From: Roseihalotalea indica
Lineage (GTDB): Bacteria > Bacteroidota > Bacteroidia > Cytophagales > Cyclobacteriaceae
Length of the DNA: 64,000 bases
Direction: 5' to 3'
Assembly (NCBI RefSeq): GCF_022458895.1
Contig: NZ_JAINFL010000017.1
Span: 66,439-130,438 of the forward strand
Position 1 is the stretch's first letter. Each line of letters starts with the position of its first letter. Of this stretch, positions 17,240 through 25,370 are shown piece by piece. The translations under genes and the position numbers were made by a program. The notes under the pieces are model-generated. The model searched no databases. It worked only from the letters and a program-made list of their open reading frames with translations, and was not told the DNA's origin.

Positions 17240-20200
17240 TTAGAAACTGAGATTTATACCAAGCGAGAACACCCGTGGAATCGGCACTTCCCCATCAACT
17301 TCAGGGTCATCATCATCATAAATCTCCGGATCGTAGGCATTATAATTGGTGAAAATGAAAGCATTCTGAATACTTCCGTAGATTCTGGCTCGGCTCAAAC
17401 CCACCCGCTCCGCTATGTCACTCGGCAAGGTGTAGCCTAAAGAAATATTTCTGACCTTCGCGTAACTACCGTCAAAATACCGCAAGGTACTTCCGTAAGG
17501 AATAGACTCCTGGTTGTTGTTAGGCCGAGGATAAGCATTGGTAGGGTTGTCGGGAGTCCAATAATCCACATCCAAATTGTTGTATCGTCCTTGTAGTGAA
17601 TTATTACCGTCATGAAATGCACTATTTAACATTTGGCCTACTCGGGCATAGATAAACACCGACAGGTCGAGCGGGCCGTACTCGAATCGGTTGGTTATAC
17701 CTCCCGTAAAATCAGGAATATCATCTCCGATAATTATTCTATCTTCACCGTCGTATTGCCCGTCATTATTACGGTCTACTAACTTAATATCACCCGGAAC
17801 CTGGTTGTATTCAGCAGCTTCGTCTACTTCGTCTAGTTGCCAGATGCCAGCCTTTTCAAAGTCATAGAAAACCACTAAAGGCTCTCCGATAAACCATCGG
17901 CTTCCTACATCATCCTGCCCACCACTGTACAGTTCGACAATTTCTTCTTTGTTACGAGAAACGTTGATGCTGGTAGTCCATCGGAAACCATTGGGGTTAT
18001 CAAAGTTTACCGTATTAAGAGAAAGCTCAACCCCGGTGTTCCGCGTACTACCTATGTTTTGTAAGATATAATTATATCCGGATGTATACGGTAACTGCCG
18101 CTCAAGAATCAGATCAGACGTGTTGGCCTGATAAAAATCTACGGAACCTGAAATCCGGCCATTTACAAAGCCATAATCTATACCTACATCTACCGTAGCT
18201 GTTTTTTCCCAACTTAAATCTTCATTAGGGATTTCGGCCAGACGGTAGCCGTAACCTGGATCATCACCGTAAGCATATGCTGTTCTACCCAGACGTCCGG
18301 CAGTTTGATAAGGGTCAATAGCCGTATTACCTACCACGCCGTAGCTGGCTCTCAGTTTTAATTCTTGAACAAAAGTCTGATTTTGCATGAAGGACTCGTC
18401 GATGATACGCCAACCAGCCGACACTCCCGGGAAATAGGCCCATTTGTTGCCAGCGGCCAAACGTGAGGAACCATCCGCTCGCAGGTTGGCCTGAATCAAA
18501 TATTTTCCGGCAAGTTCGTAATTGATCCTTCCCATATAAGATGCTAACTGCCACTCTTGCAAACTACTTCCCACGCCTAAGATGTTAGTGGCAGTTCCGA
18601 TATTATAAAATTGCTGAGTTTCATACGGCAACCCTCTAACATCCATAAAGTCCTCCTCTCTTTGCCACTGCTGTATACTTTGAAGCAGGGTTACACCCAA
18701 ACTATGATTATTCCCAAAGTCTTTGCTGTAGTTAAGGATGTTTTCTAGAGTATAGCTAAACTCCTCTCGGTTACTTCTATAAGCGATGGGCTCTGCCCCA
18801 CGACGAATGTTGGTCAGGCTGGCTCGGAATGCTCCAATTCGACGGGTTTGAATGTCAGGGCCAAAGTTTACTCGATAAGATAAACCTTTCGCAAGCTCAA
18901 GATTGGCGTAAACGCTGGCAAATATGCGGTTGAACTTATACTCGTCCACGCTGGCTCCCGGTACTAGTTCATTTAGAGGATTCGTACGAATACCGTCATT
19001 GGTAGGCAGGAAGATTAACTCCCCGTTTTCATCATAAGGAACTCCCAGCGGATTATTGGAAAGAGCCTCGCCAAGCGGGTTAAAACCTCTGTTTTCAATA
19101 GTTCTGCTAAAAAGCGTTGAAGTCCCCACTCTTATTCTATCATTGATCTGATGATCGAGGTTTACTCTTACGGTATACCGAGTGAATGACTGCGTTGAAA
19201 TGATTCCTTTTTCATCAAAGAAGCTTCCTGACACCAGGAATTGAGTCTTATCACTTCCTCCCAACACGCTTAGCTGATGGTTGGTACGATACCCGTTCTG
19301 TAATATTAAGTCTTGATAATCAGTTGACCTGACTGGATTCTGCGCGAGAGAAGTAAGCTCTACCGGATCAAGAAATACCTGATCATCGGGGAGAATGTCA
19401 CCATCCCAGGATAACAACCCTGTATCAGGATTAGTCCGACGAGATTCACGTTTTAAATCGGCAAACTCAGCACCGTTCATCATATCTACGGTATTGATGG
19501 CCTGGGTTGGGCCATAGTATCCGTCGTAGGTAACTGTAGTTTTACCTGAACTTCCACGCTTGGTGGTAATTAAGATCACCCCATTTGCACCTCGGGAACC
19601 ATAGATAGCAGTAGATGCGGCATCTTTCAGCACTTCCATAGATTCAATATCCTGGGGGTTGATGTCGTTGATTGTACCCTGAATGGGGATACCATCTACT
19701 ACAAACAAAGGATCATTCTCTGCGGTAATAGAACGACGACCACGAATATTGATTGAGACACCCTGCCCTGGGCGCCCACCGTTACTTCGGATATCTACTC
19801 CAGCAACCCTTCCTTGCAGGGTCTCCACTGAGCTAGATACGGGCAATTCTTTAATTTCTTGCGCGCTCACTGAACCAATAGCCGCCGTTACATCTCTTTT
19901 TTCCTGCGTTCCATATCCAACGACAACAACTTCTGTTAATGATTGTATGTCAGTTGACATTGCTAAATCAATGGTAGAACGCCCGTTAATGTCAACTTCC
20001 TGATTTACATAACCGACCGAAGAAAATACCAATACTGACGCATCAGAGGGAACAGTTAATGAATATTCTCCTGATACATCAGTAATGGTACCAGTCGTAG
20101 TTCCCTTCACCAGCACGTTAACTCCTGGCAAGGGACCACCATCTTCTTCATCGGTTACAGTACCAGAGATTGAATTTTGTGCCAAGAGATCCGTGAAGTT

Positions 20201-20260
20201 CATTAGACATAAGAACCATACACACATACCCCTTAGCAGGTAAGGTAAAATGTTTCGCAT
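17240..20260 (-). CDS. SusC/RagA-family TonB-linked outer membrane receptor
   Basis: TonB-dependent outer-membrane importer that works with the SusD-like protein. The 1006 residues begin with a signal peptide (cleavage near LLAQ28). A CarboxypepD-reg-like domain (about 30-112; VLVKGTTTGTITDVSGEYSL) and the TonB-plug region follow. The plug has the SusC signatures VVVVGYGTQEKRDVTAAI and EVLKDAASTAIYGSRGANGV (about 110-230). The rest is a 22-strand-type barrel ending in LGINLSF with a terminal Phe. It is complete and intact. It is first in the operon with SusD; regulation is not visible, as no anti-sigma/sigma pair is adjacent. Confidence 0.97.
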   Translation of the reverse strand: MRNILPYLLRGMCVWFLCLMNFTDLLAQNSISGTVTDEEDGGPLPGVNVLVKGTTTGTITDVSGEYSLTVPSDASVLVFSSVGYVNQEVDINGRSTIDLAMSTDIQSLTEVVVVGYGTQEKRDVTAAIGSVSAQEIKELPVSSSVETLQGRVAGVDIRSNGGRPGQGVSINIRGRRSITAENDPLFVVDGIPIQGTINDINPQDIESMEVLKDAASTAIYGSRGANGVILITTKRGSSGKTTVTYDGYYGPTQAINTVDMMNGAEFADLKRESRRTNPDTGLLSWDGDILPDDQVFLDPVELTSLAQNPVRSTDYQDLILQNGYRTNHQLSVLGGSDKTQFLVSGSFFDEKGIISTQSFTRYTVRVNLDHQINDRIRVGTSTLFSRTIENRGFNPLGEALSNNPLGVPYDENGELIFLPTNDGIRTNPLNELVPGASVDEYKFNRIFASVYANLELAKGLSYRVNFGPDIQTRRIGAFRASLTNIRRGAEPIAYRSNREEFSYTLENILNYSKDFGNNHSLGVTLLQSIQQWQREEDFMDVRGLPYETQQFYNIGTATNILGVGSSLQEWQLASYMGRINYELAGKYLIQANLRADGSSRLAAGNKWAYFPGVSAGWRIIDESFMQNQTFVQELKLRASYGVVGNTAIDPYQTAGRLGRTAYAYGDDPGYGYRLAEIPNEDLSWEKTATVDVGIDYGFVNGRISGSVDFYQANTSDLILERQLPYTSGYNYILQNIGSTRNTGVELSLNTVNFDNPNGFRWTTSINVSRNKEEIVELYSGGQDDVGSRWFIGEPLVVFYDFEKAGIWQLDEVDEAAEYNQVPGDIKLVDRNNDGQYDGEDRIIIGDDIPDFTGGITNRFEYGPLDLSVFIYARVGQMLNSAFHDGNNSLQGRYNNLDVDYWTPDNPTNAYPRPNNNQESIPYGSTLRYFDGSYAKVRNISLGYTLPSDIAERVGLSRARIYGSIQNAFIFTNYNAYDPEIYDDDDPEVDGEVPIPRVFSLGINLSF

Positions 20261-20535
20261 AATAAGTTAGGTTTTGTTAAGAAATAATCAATAAAAGAGA
20301 TGTCCTATCACGAACTTGAGAAAATTGTATAATGCATAGGATTAATTAACCGATTGCATTATTAATTTAATAAAAACAACTCTTTACTATGTGAAATAAA
20401 TATTTTTTTTTTAAAAATAAAAAATACTTTTATCAAATTAACAATTATTTCATTCACCCTTGCTTATTTGCTAATGTTATCTAAAAAGAAACTAATTTAG
20501 CGCGGAATATTGCTAATTATATATGCCTTAGATTC

Positions 20536-21486
20536 ATGATTAATTCTGCCATTAAGATTTTTGCCGGCCCCGATTCGTTAGATGATTTTAATATTGATGA
20601 AGTTTATCGTATAGCCGAAATAAAGGCTAACGGTTCACCTGCTATTTATGGAGCCCGAACGGTAGGCTTAAAATCTCGCACCAATTTCGACAGTCACAAT
20701 ACTGATCAAGGCTTCATGGGCTATGATTTTGAAGCTATTATGCAGAACTTCGATATCTTTGGCCACGGTGGCAATGCCACCGATCTGGTTCCTTTGCCCA
20801 CAGTACAAATGGCTGAAAAGTTATATCAGGATACTGGACTGATTGCCTCTTCCGAAATCATGCTGCCAGCTATTCAACTAGCTTGTATAAAAAAATCGTT
20901 TTCTAATGATCCTTTCCTGGTATGGAACTCTGCCGTTGACCAGCTCGGCTGGCACATTCGCCAAATGGCTGGTTTTGCCGAAGAACATGGCTGGATGGTT
21001 GGATTAAAGAACGGTAAATGGCTGGGTGAAGAATATAAAATTTCTGAAACAGATAAGTTTAAAGGAAAGACCAGCATTGAAACCGTATGGGACGGTTTAG
21101 TAAACTACGCAACATTAGCCCCGGAAATTGTACTGATTCAGCGAGGCTGCGACCTACCCGCTAAAGGTGAGTACCGCAACCTTCCTATTCATCATGCAGC
21201 TAAGCGCACTAAACTGCGGCATATGGACAAAAATGTGCAGCTCTACTTTGACCCAAGTCACTCATTAGGACCCAAGATGCGGGATCAAATTGTTGATAAA
21301 ACTGTGGAAGCTATGCAGATGAAGCTAAATGATGAGCACTACCTTTACGATGGCATCCTCATTGAAGTGGGTACTGCCAAGTGTGATACACATCAGCATA
21401 TTTCTTTACAGGAATTAGAAACTTTGGTAGAACGATTATCGGAGTTCCGTACCCTAGCTGGTCGTAGAGAGAAAGTTGGTGCTTAA
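20536..21486 (+). CDS. DAHP/KDO8P-synthase-like TIM-barrel protein, function unknown
   Basis: A 316-residue protein that resembles the DAHP synthetase I/KdsA superfamily. The N-terminus IFAGPDSLDDFNIDEVYRIA resembles the AGPCSVES strand of that fold, and LKSRTNF resembles the KPRT motif. The C-terminal FDPSHSLGPKMRD and DGILIEVGTAKCDTHQHIS match the metal/phosphate strands (usually DxSH and ExHxxP-like). The classic Cys and Lys of motif 1 are changed (GPDS; KSRT), so catalysis on PEP is uncertain. The gene is alone, between the SusC operon (divergent) and map (convergent). It could be a specialised aldolase or a divergent synthase; I do not assign a pathway. Confidence 0.6.
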   Translation: MINSAIKIFAGPDSLDDFNIDEVYRIAEIKANGSPAIYGARTVGLKSRTNFDSHNTDQGFMGYDFEAIMQNFDIFGHGGNATDLVPLPTVQMAEKLYQDTGLIASSEIMLPAIQLACIKKSFSNDPFLVWNSAVDQLGWHIRQMAGFAEEHGWMVGLKNGKWLGEEYKISETDKFKGKTSIETVWDGLVNYATLAPEIVLIQRGCDLPAKGEYRNLPIHHAAKRTKLRHMDKNVQLYFDPSHSLGPKMRDQIVDKTVEAMQMKLNDEHYLYDGILIEVGTAKCDTHQHISLQELETLVERLSEFRTLAGRREKVGA

Positions 21487-21560
21487 ATACGCGCCTTTGG
21501 AAATTGCGCATCAGGCACCTTGATATCGCATATTAAAATAATACCTCCTGAATTAGATTT

Positions 21561-22346
21561 TTAGGAGGTTACTTTTTTTGCCAGAGCCTCTTCAATGTAC
21601 TCAAACGTGCTTAAAATCTCTGGTTGCCCATCAATAATGGCAACATCGTGCTCAAAGTGGGCAGATGGCTGACGATCAGCAGTTACAATGGTCCACCCAT
21701 CACTTAGTTGCTTCACTCGCCGAGTACCCAAGTTAATCATAGGCTCAATAGCGATCACCAGTCCATTTTTAATTTTAGTACCTTTACCTCGCTTTCCATA
21801 GTTAGGTACTTCAGGCGACTCATGCATGTTTCTTCCCAGGCCATGCCCTACTAATTCTCGTACTACCCCATAGCCGTGGCTCTCAGCGTGTTGTTGCACG
21901 GCAAAACTTATATCACCAATCCGGTTACCATTACGAGCCTGCTCTATTCCTTTATAAAGGCATTCTTCAGTAACTTTTAGTAACTGCTGCACTTCAGCTG
22001 AAACTTCGCCTACGGCAAAAGTATAAGCATGATCGCCATAATACCCATTCTTCTTGGCACCACAATCAATAGAAATGATGTCGCCATTTTGGAGCGGGCG
22101 GTCGTTCGGAATCCCATGCACAACGGCTTCGTTTAAGGACATGCATAAGGTGTTAGGAAAGTCGTACAACCCAAGAAAACCGGGCTCGGCTCCGTGGTCG
22201 CGAATAAACTCTTCCGCTATTTTATCAAGATAGGTTGGCTTTACTCCAGGTTGAATTTCCTGAGCAATGATTCCCAGGGTTTTAGAAACAATCAGGGCAC
22301 TTTCGCGAATCAGTTCAATTTCCTCTAAAGACTTATAATGGATCAT
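21561..22346 (-). CDS. map: methionine aminopeptidase, type I
   Basis: Removes the initiator methionine from new proteins. The 261-residue protein has the full metal set: Asp94 (IDCG), Asp105 (GDHAYTF), His168 (VGHGLGRNMHE), Glu201 (IEPMI) and Glu232 (FEHDVAI), plus His77 for the substrate. The length and the start MIHYKSLEEIELIRES agree with type I bacterial enzymes without a SH3-like extension. It stands alone, with the S24 repressor upstream on the same strand (99 bases away), so coupled expression is possible but not shown. Confidence 0.96.
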   Translation of the reverse strand: MIHYKSLEEIELIRESALIVSKTLGIIAQEIQPGVKPTYLDKIAEEFIRDHGAEPGFLGLYDFPNTLCMSLNEAVVHGIPNDRPLQNGDIISIDCGAKKNGYYGDHAYTFAVGEVSAEVQQLLKVTEECLYKGIEQARNGNRIGDISFAVQQHAESHGYGVVRELVGHGLGRNMHESPEVPNYGKRGKGTKIKNGLVIAIEPMINLGTRRVKQLSDGWTIVTADRQPSAHFEHDVAIIDGQPEILSTFEYIEEALAKKVTS

Positions 22347-22445
22347 AGGTGCAATTATCAGCTACATATAGAAGTCAAAACTGCAACGAATGGTTTGTTT
22401 ATCCAAGCGGAAAATTCGGAATTTGCCCTTTGATGTTCTACAATA

Positions 22446-23288
22446 CTAGTTTTGAGACATATTATTATTAATCTGGCTACTCAAACGAAGCATTTCTGCC
22501 TGCATCTGATCCAACTTTCCCTGAATATCGTCAATCTCCGGGCTGGGCTCGGGTAAATAAGACCGTAGATGCCATTCCACTTTCCATATCTGAAGCAATT
22601 CATTTTCAGGAATATCAAAGGGTTCGTGTTTCGGGTTGTCTGAAAGACAGCGAATATAACCATATTGGTGTAAGCGGTTGCGTAGCCTTTTAATCTGAAT
22701 ACCCCGATCGTGCGAAACTACTACATACACTCCCCCATCTGTTATGGTACGATATTCATTGTTATCAAGCAGTCGGCAGATTACCCAGTCATCTTCCAGC
22801 AAGGTAGGCTCCATACTATCACCGCTAACCTGTACAGCATAACACTGCCCATCTTTAATCATATAGTCGGGCAATAAGATACTTTCCTGCTCCTCAAAAA
22901 ACTCTTGAGTCTGATAGCCAGTCATGAAATTGGCTGCTGCTTTATGGTTAATCAGTGGAACGGTTACGTTACCTGATGTATCCTGGGTAGCCACCATTAT
23001 AACCTCTTTTACTTTGGAAGGTCCTTCGGGCTGAGATTGGTTTACAAAAGGCTGCCCCATTCCGGAAATTATAAACGCACTATTAATACCAAATTTATCT
23101 AAAGCGCGATTGAGAATTTCAATAGTTACCGACCGACGATTTGCTTTAATATCACCCAAGTTAGAAGGTGAGATCTCGATTGCTAAAGCAAATTCGCGAT
23201 CAGAATGGATTACTTTACGGCTTTTAAGCATGTGAATACATTCAAAAAAGCGTTCGTTCACAGAATTTTTGTATTGATTATCAGCCAT
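22446..23288 (-). CDS. XRE/S24-family repressor with C-terminal coiled coil
   Basis: A 280-residue LexA/CI-type transcription regulator. An N-terminal HTH-like region (about 10-65; FALAIEISPSNLGDIKANRR) would bind DNA. The C-terminal S24 domain has the Ser in VSGDSMEPTL (Ser158) and the Lys in RGIQIKRL (Lys200), the expected Ser-Lys dyad. I see no clear Ala-Gly or Cys-Gly cleavage site between the domains, so RecA-driven self-cleavage is doubtful. The last ~25 residues (LDQMQAEMLRLSSQI) look like a coiled coil, an unusual addition. It is divergent from a small HTH-like gene at 23376, recalling a CI/Cro layout, and a palindrome lies between them. Confidence 0.85.
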   Translation of the reverse strand: MADNQYKNSVNERFFECIHMLKSRKVIHSDREFALAIEISPSNLGDIKANRRSVTIEILNRALDKFGINSAFIISGMGQPFVNQSQPEGPSKVKEVIMVATQDTSGNVTVPLINHKAAANFMTGYQTQEFFEEQESILLPDYMIKDGQCYAVQVSGDSMEPTLLEDDWVICRLLDNNEYRTITDGGVYVVVSHDRGIQIKRLRNRLHQYGYIRCLSDNPKHEPFDIPENELLQIWKVEWHLRSYLPEPSPEIDDIQGKLDQMQAEMLRLSSQINNNMSQN

Positions 23289-23351
23289 TTGTAGAAAATT
23301 ATACTTACTAAAAGAATAAAAAGTTTGGAAAATACTTTAAAAAAGCATTAC

Positions 23352-23368
23352 CTTGTACTTATAACAAG
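23352..23368. promoter_or_regulatory. possible operator between S24 repressor and small HTH gene
   Basis: CTTGT-acttata-ACAAG (arms 23352-23356 and 23364-23368) lies 7 bases before the ATG at 23376. A TTTG at 23325-23345 region with TACCTTGT about 21 bases later gives a weak promoter candidate that this palindrome overlaps. Tight promoter overlap is what a repressor site would show. Confidence 0.35.
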
Positions 23369-23375
23369 AACAAAT

Positions 23376-23540
23376 ATGGAAAATATCCGACACATAAAAA
23401 AGCATTTAGCCAAAGAAGAGTATGAATTATTGAGCAAAAGTACCGGCTATAGTGTGGACTATATACAAAACTGCCTGAACCAGCGCAGAAACAACCGGCT
23501 CATTGCTAAAGTAGCGCTTCAGCTTAAAATGGCGGGATAA
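23376..23540 (+). CDS. small putative HTH protein, divergent from S24 repressor
   Basis: A 54-residue basic protein. I chose the ATG at 23376 because the longer frame begins inside the likely promoter. The sequence KEEYELLSKSTGYSVDYIQN followed by CLNQRRNNRLIAKVA resembles a helix-turn-helix of the small Cro/phage-regulator kind (tGYSxxYIQNxLNxRRxN). No family was recognised with certainty. It is divergent from the S24 repressor with an 87-base gap that holds a palindrome, so the two may form a mutual switch. A non-regulatory structural role cannot be excluded. Confidence 0.55.
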   Translation: MENIRHIKKHLAKEEYELLSKSTGYSVDYIQNCLNQRRNNRLIAKVALQLKMAG

Positions 23541-23575
23541 CCCTATCTGTATACGGAAGGTAAATATCTTAACTT

Positions 23576-23965
23576 TTACTCCCAGATTCCCGGTGGAATT
23601 AGTTCCAGCACGTGACCATCAGGATCGTGGAAATAACAGGACATCAGGTCTCCCTTCCACGTCTGTTCATGGATGATTGTAATTCCATTATCAATCAGTC
23701 TTCTCTTCCATCTTGCATATTCCTCGGCAGGAATTTCAAAAGCAACATGTTGAGCTCCGTAAGCAAAGTGCGGAGGAAGTGTTTTTTCATTTTTGGTTGC
23801 TTCCGGATTAAAACAAAGCAACACTTGTTTCCCTACCCGAAAGAAAATATGCCGATTTTCCACTTGGCTAATAACAGAAAACCCGAGCACTTCCTCATAG
23901 AAAGCCCGGGTTCTATTAAGATCAGAAACGTATAAACAGGTTTCTTTAATGAAATTAATTGACAA
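23576..23965 (-). CDS. VOC/glyoxalase-family protein
   Basis: A 129-residue single-domain VOC-superfamily protein. The start FIKETCLYVSDLNRTRAFYEEV is typical, as are the GAQHVAFEI strand and the DPDGHVLELI ending that usually carries a metal-binding Glu (Glu121 region). His at 'GAQHV' may be another ligand. Members include lactoylglutathione lyases, dioxygenases and fosfomycin-resistance proteins; no sub-class is clear. It lies 22 bases after the small 79-residue gene on the same strand, so the two probably share a transcript. Confidence 0.88.
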   Translation of the reverse strand: MSINFIKETCLYVSDLNRTRAFYEEVLGFSVISQVENRHIFFRVGKQVLLCFNPEATKNEKTLPPHFAYGAQHVAFEIPAEEYARWKRRLIDNGITIIHEQTWKGDLMSCYFHDPDGHVLELIPPGIWE

Positions 23966-23987
23966 ATCTATTCTCTTGTTAATTCAG

Positions 23988-24227
23988 CTAATTATCATTT
24001 AAAACTTCAAAATAACGCTCAAATAGCCGCTTTCGCAACAATATAGAAGGCTTTCCTCTGCCCCAATCAGGTGCAATTTCATAAAGACCATTATAAGCCC
24101 TCCCCATATATGATTTGTCTACTTCAAAGCCATTGAGCCCCGAACTATCTTCAGGACGATGGCTACAGCGAAAATAAATACGGAATTTATCTTCCTGCTT
24201 AGGTCGCTGCCAGATTGTGTCACTCAT
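23988..24227 (-). CDS. conserved-looking small protein of unknown function (79 aa)
   Basis: A 79-residue protein with no recognised domain. It is polar, with many aromatic residues (Tyr, Trp, Phe): the YNGLYEIAPDWGRGKPSILL block in the second half could be a small beta/alpha fold. It has a CSHRPED segment with one cysteine and no signal peptide or membrane helix. It is upstream of the VOC gene on the same strand (22-base gap). Function unknown; the codon use and neat spacing suggest a real gene. Confidence 0.6.
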   Translation of the reverse strand: MSDTIWQRPKQEDKFRIYFRCSHRPEDSSGLNGFEVDKSYMGRAYNGLYEIAPDWGRGKPSILLRKRLFERYFEVLNDN

Positions 24228-24606
24228 AAAAGACTAATTTATATTAAACAGTACTAATGTAAGTTTTTTTTGTTTTTTAAAGATAAAACTATTTTTTCAC
24301 TATGTCAATAAATTGCAAATTTTTAACTGAATAATATAACATATGATACTATACCCTTAGTCTTCTTTGTCCTTGGACCCTCAATCAGAAAATATATAAT
24401 TAATGGGTATAGCTATTCCGTTTCTGTAGAAGTGCTTCTACGAATTATGCCTCTTATTTTTTTCCACATTACAAACTTCACTAAAGTTTCAACCAATTAA
24501 CTAATTGAAAATCAACACCTTGATATATGTAATGCTAAAAAAATATCTATAAGTGGACTTTGGATTAATTCTTTCAATAGGTTAGGTACACCAAATTTTT
24601 AGAGTT
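24228..24606. other. AT-rich gene-free stretch with a perfect palindrome
   Basis: No gene is seen. It holds the start regions of the 79-residue gene and of CsbD. The main signal is GTAGAAG-tg-CTTCTAC (24426-24441), a 16-base perfect dyad that could be an operator for one of the flanking stress genes. No exact -7 element was found beside it. Confidence 0.45.
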
Positions 24607-24792
24607 ATGAATGACTACACTATAAAAGGTAACTGGAACGAAAAAAAGGGTAAGCTAAAACAAGAATATGGTACCCTTACTGATGATGACCTTGCATTCC
24701 AAGAAGGTAAGGAAGATGAGTTAGTAGGTCGAATCCAGAAAAAACTAGGTAAGACCAAAGACGAAATCCGTAAGTTGATAAGTGATATTTAG
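24607..24792 (+). CDS. CsbD-family stress protein
   Basis: A 61-residue CsbD/YjbJ-type protein. It starts [20 protein letters not shown] and continues with [19 protein letters not shown] and [16 protein letters not shown], the standard short family pattern. The family is often induced by osmotic, cell-envelope or general stress, but its action is unknown. The following DUF2383 gene is 48 bases away on the same strand, and the App1-like gene comes after a terminator, so the first two are likely a stress unit. Confidence 0.93.
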   Translation: MNDYTIKGNWNEKKGKLKQEYGTLTDDDLAFQEGKEDELVGRIQKKLGKTKDEIRKLISDI

Positions 24793-24840
24793 TGTGCAAT
24801 TATCAGTTTAAGTCAATTTTTTCATCTTAATTTTTTTGTT

Positions 24841-25302
24841 ATGAGTACTGATCATAAAAAAACCATAAAAACACTTCACGATCTAATTCAAATCAACCGT
24901 GAAGGTGAAAGAGGATATAAAGAAGCCTCTGAAAATATAGATTTACCCGAGTTCAAAACTTTATTGTACCGGCTGTCTCAACAACGCGCCCTTTTCCGTG
25001 GTGAGTTAGAGGATATTCTTCATAAGGACTTTAAAGACGATGCTATTGTAAAAGATTCAATAGCCAGTAAAGCGCATCGTACATGGATGGACTTTAAATC
25101 AGCCTTAACTGGTCATGATAATAAAGCTGTTCTTGATGAATGCGAGCGAGGCGAAGAACATGCTATTAAAGCCTATGGTGAGGTTTTTGATGGCCGCTTG
25201 CCAGATTACATCGAGAAAGTTGCCCTAAATCAACTTGAGTTGATTCGAGGTACATTAAGTCAGGTTCGTGAATTTAAATATGAAATTCAGGAAACTCACT
25301 AA
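24841..25302 (+). CDS. DUF2383 / PA2169-like four-helix-bundle protein
   Basis: A 153-residue ferritin-like four-helix protein of the DUF2383 family. The pattern TLHDLIQINREGERGYKEAS (start of helix 1) and the later ALTGHDNKAVLDECERGEEHA segment with paired Glu/His are typical. These residues could bind a metal as in ferritin-like folds, but binding is not shown. The family often sits with CsbD and other envelope-stress proteins. A clean terminator (25328-25358) closes this transcript. Confidence 0.9.
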   Translation: MSTDHKKTIKTLHDLIQINREGERGYKEASENIDLPEFKTLLYRLSQQRALFRGELEDILHKDFKDDAIVKDSIASKAHRTWMDFKSALTGHDNKAVLDECERGEEHAIKAYGEVFDGRLPDYIEKVALNQLELIRGTLSQVREFKYEIQETH

Positions 25303-25327
25303 CAACTTTTAAGCATAATTAGTACTT

Positions 25328-25358
25328 AAGCAAGAGGAGCAATTCTCTTGCTTTTTTT
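25328..25358 (+). terminator. Rho-independent terminator after DUF2383
   Basis: AAGCAAGAG (25328-25336) pairs with CTCTTGCTT (25345-25353) over an 8-base loop, and a T-run follows to 25358. The GTG start of the next gene is only 13 bases later, so its promoter must overlap or lie inside the hairpin, or it depends on readthrough. Confidence 0.85.
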
Positions 25359-25370
25359 AATTATAGTGTT

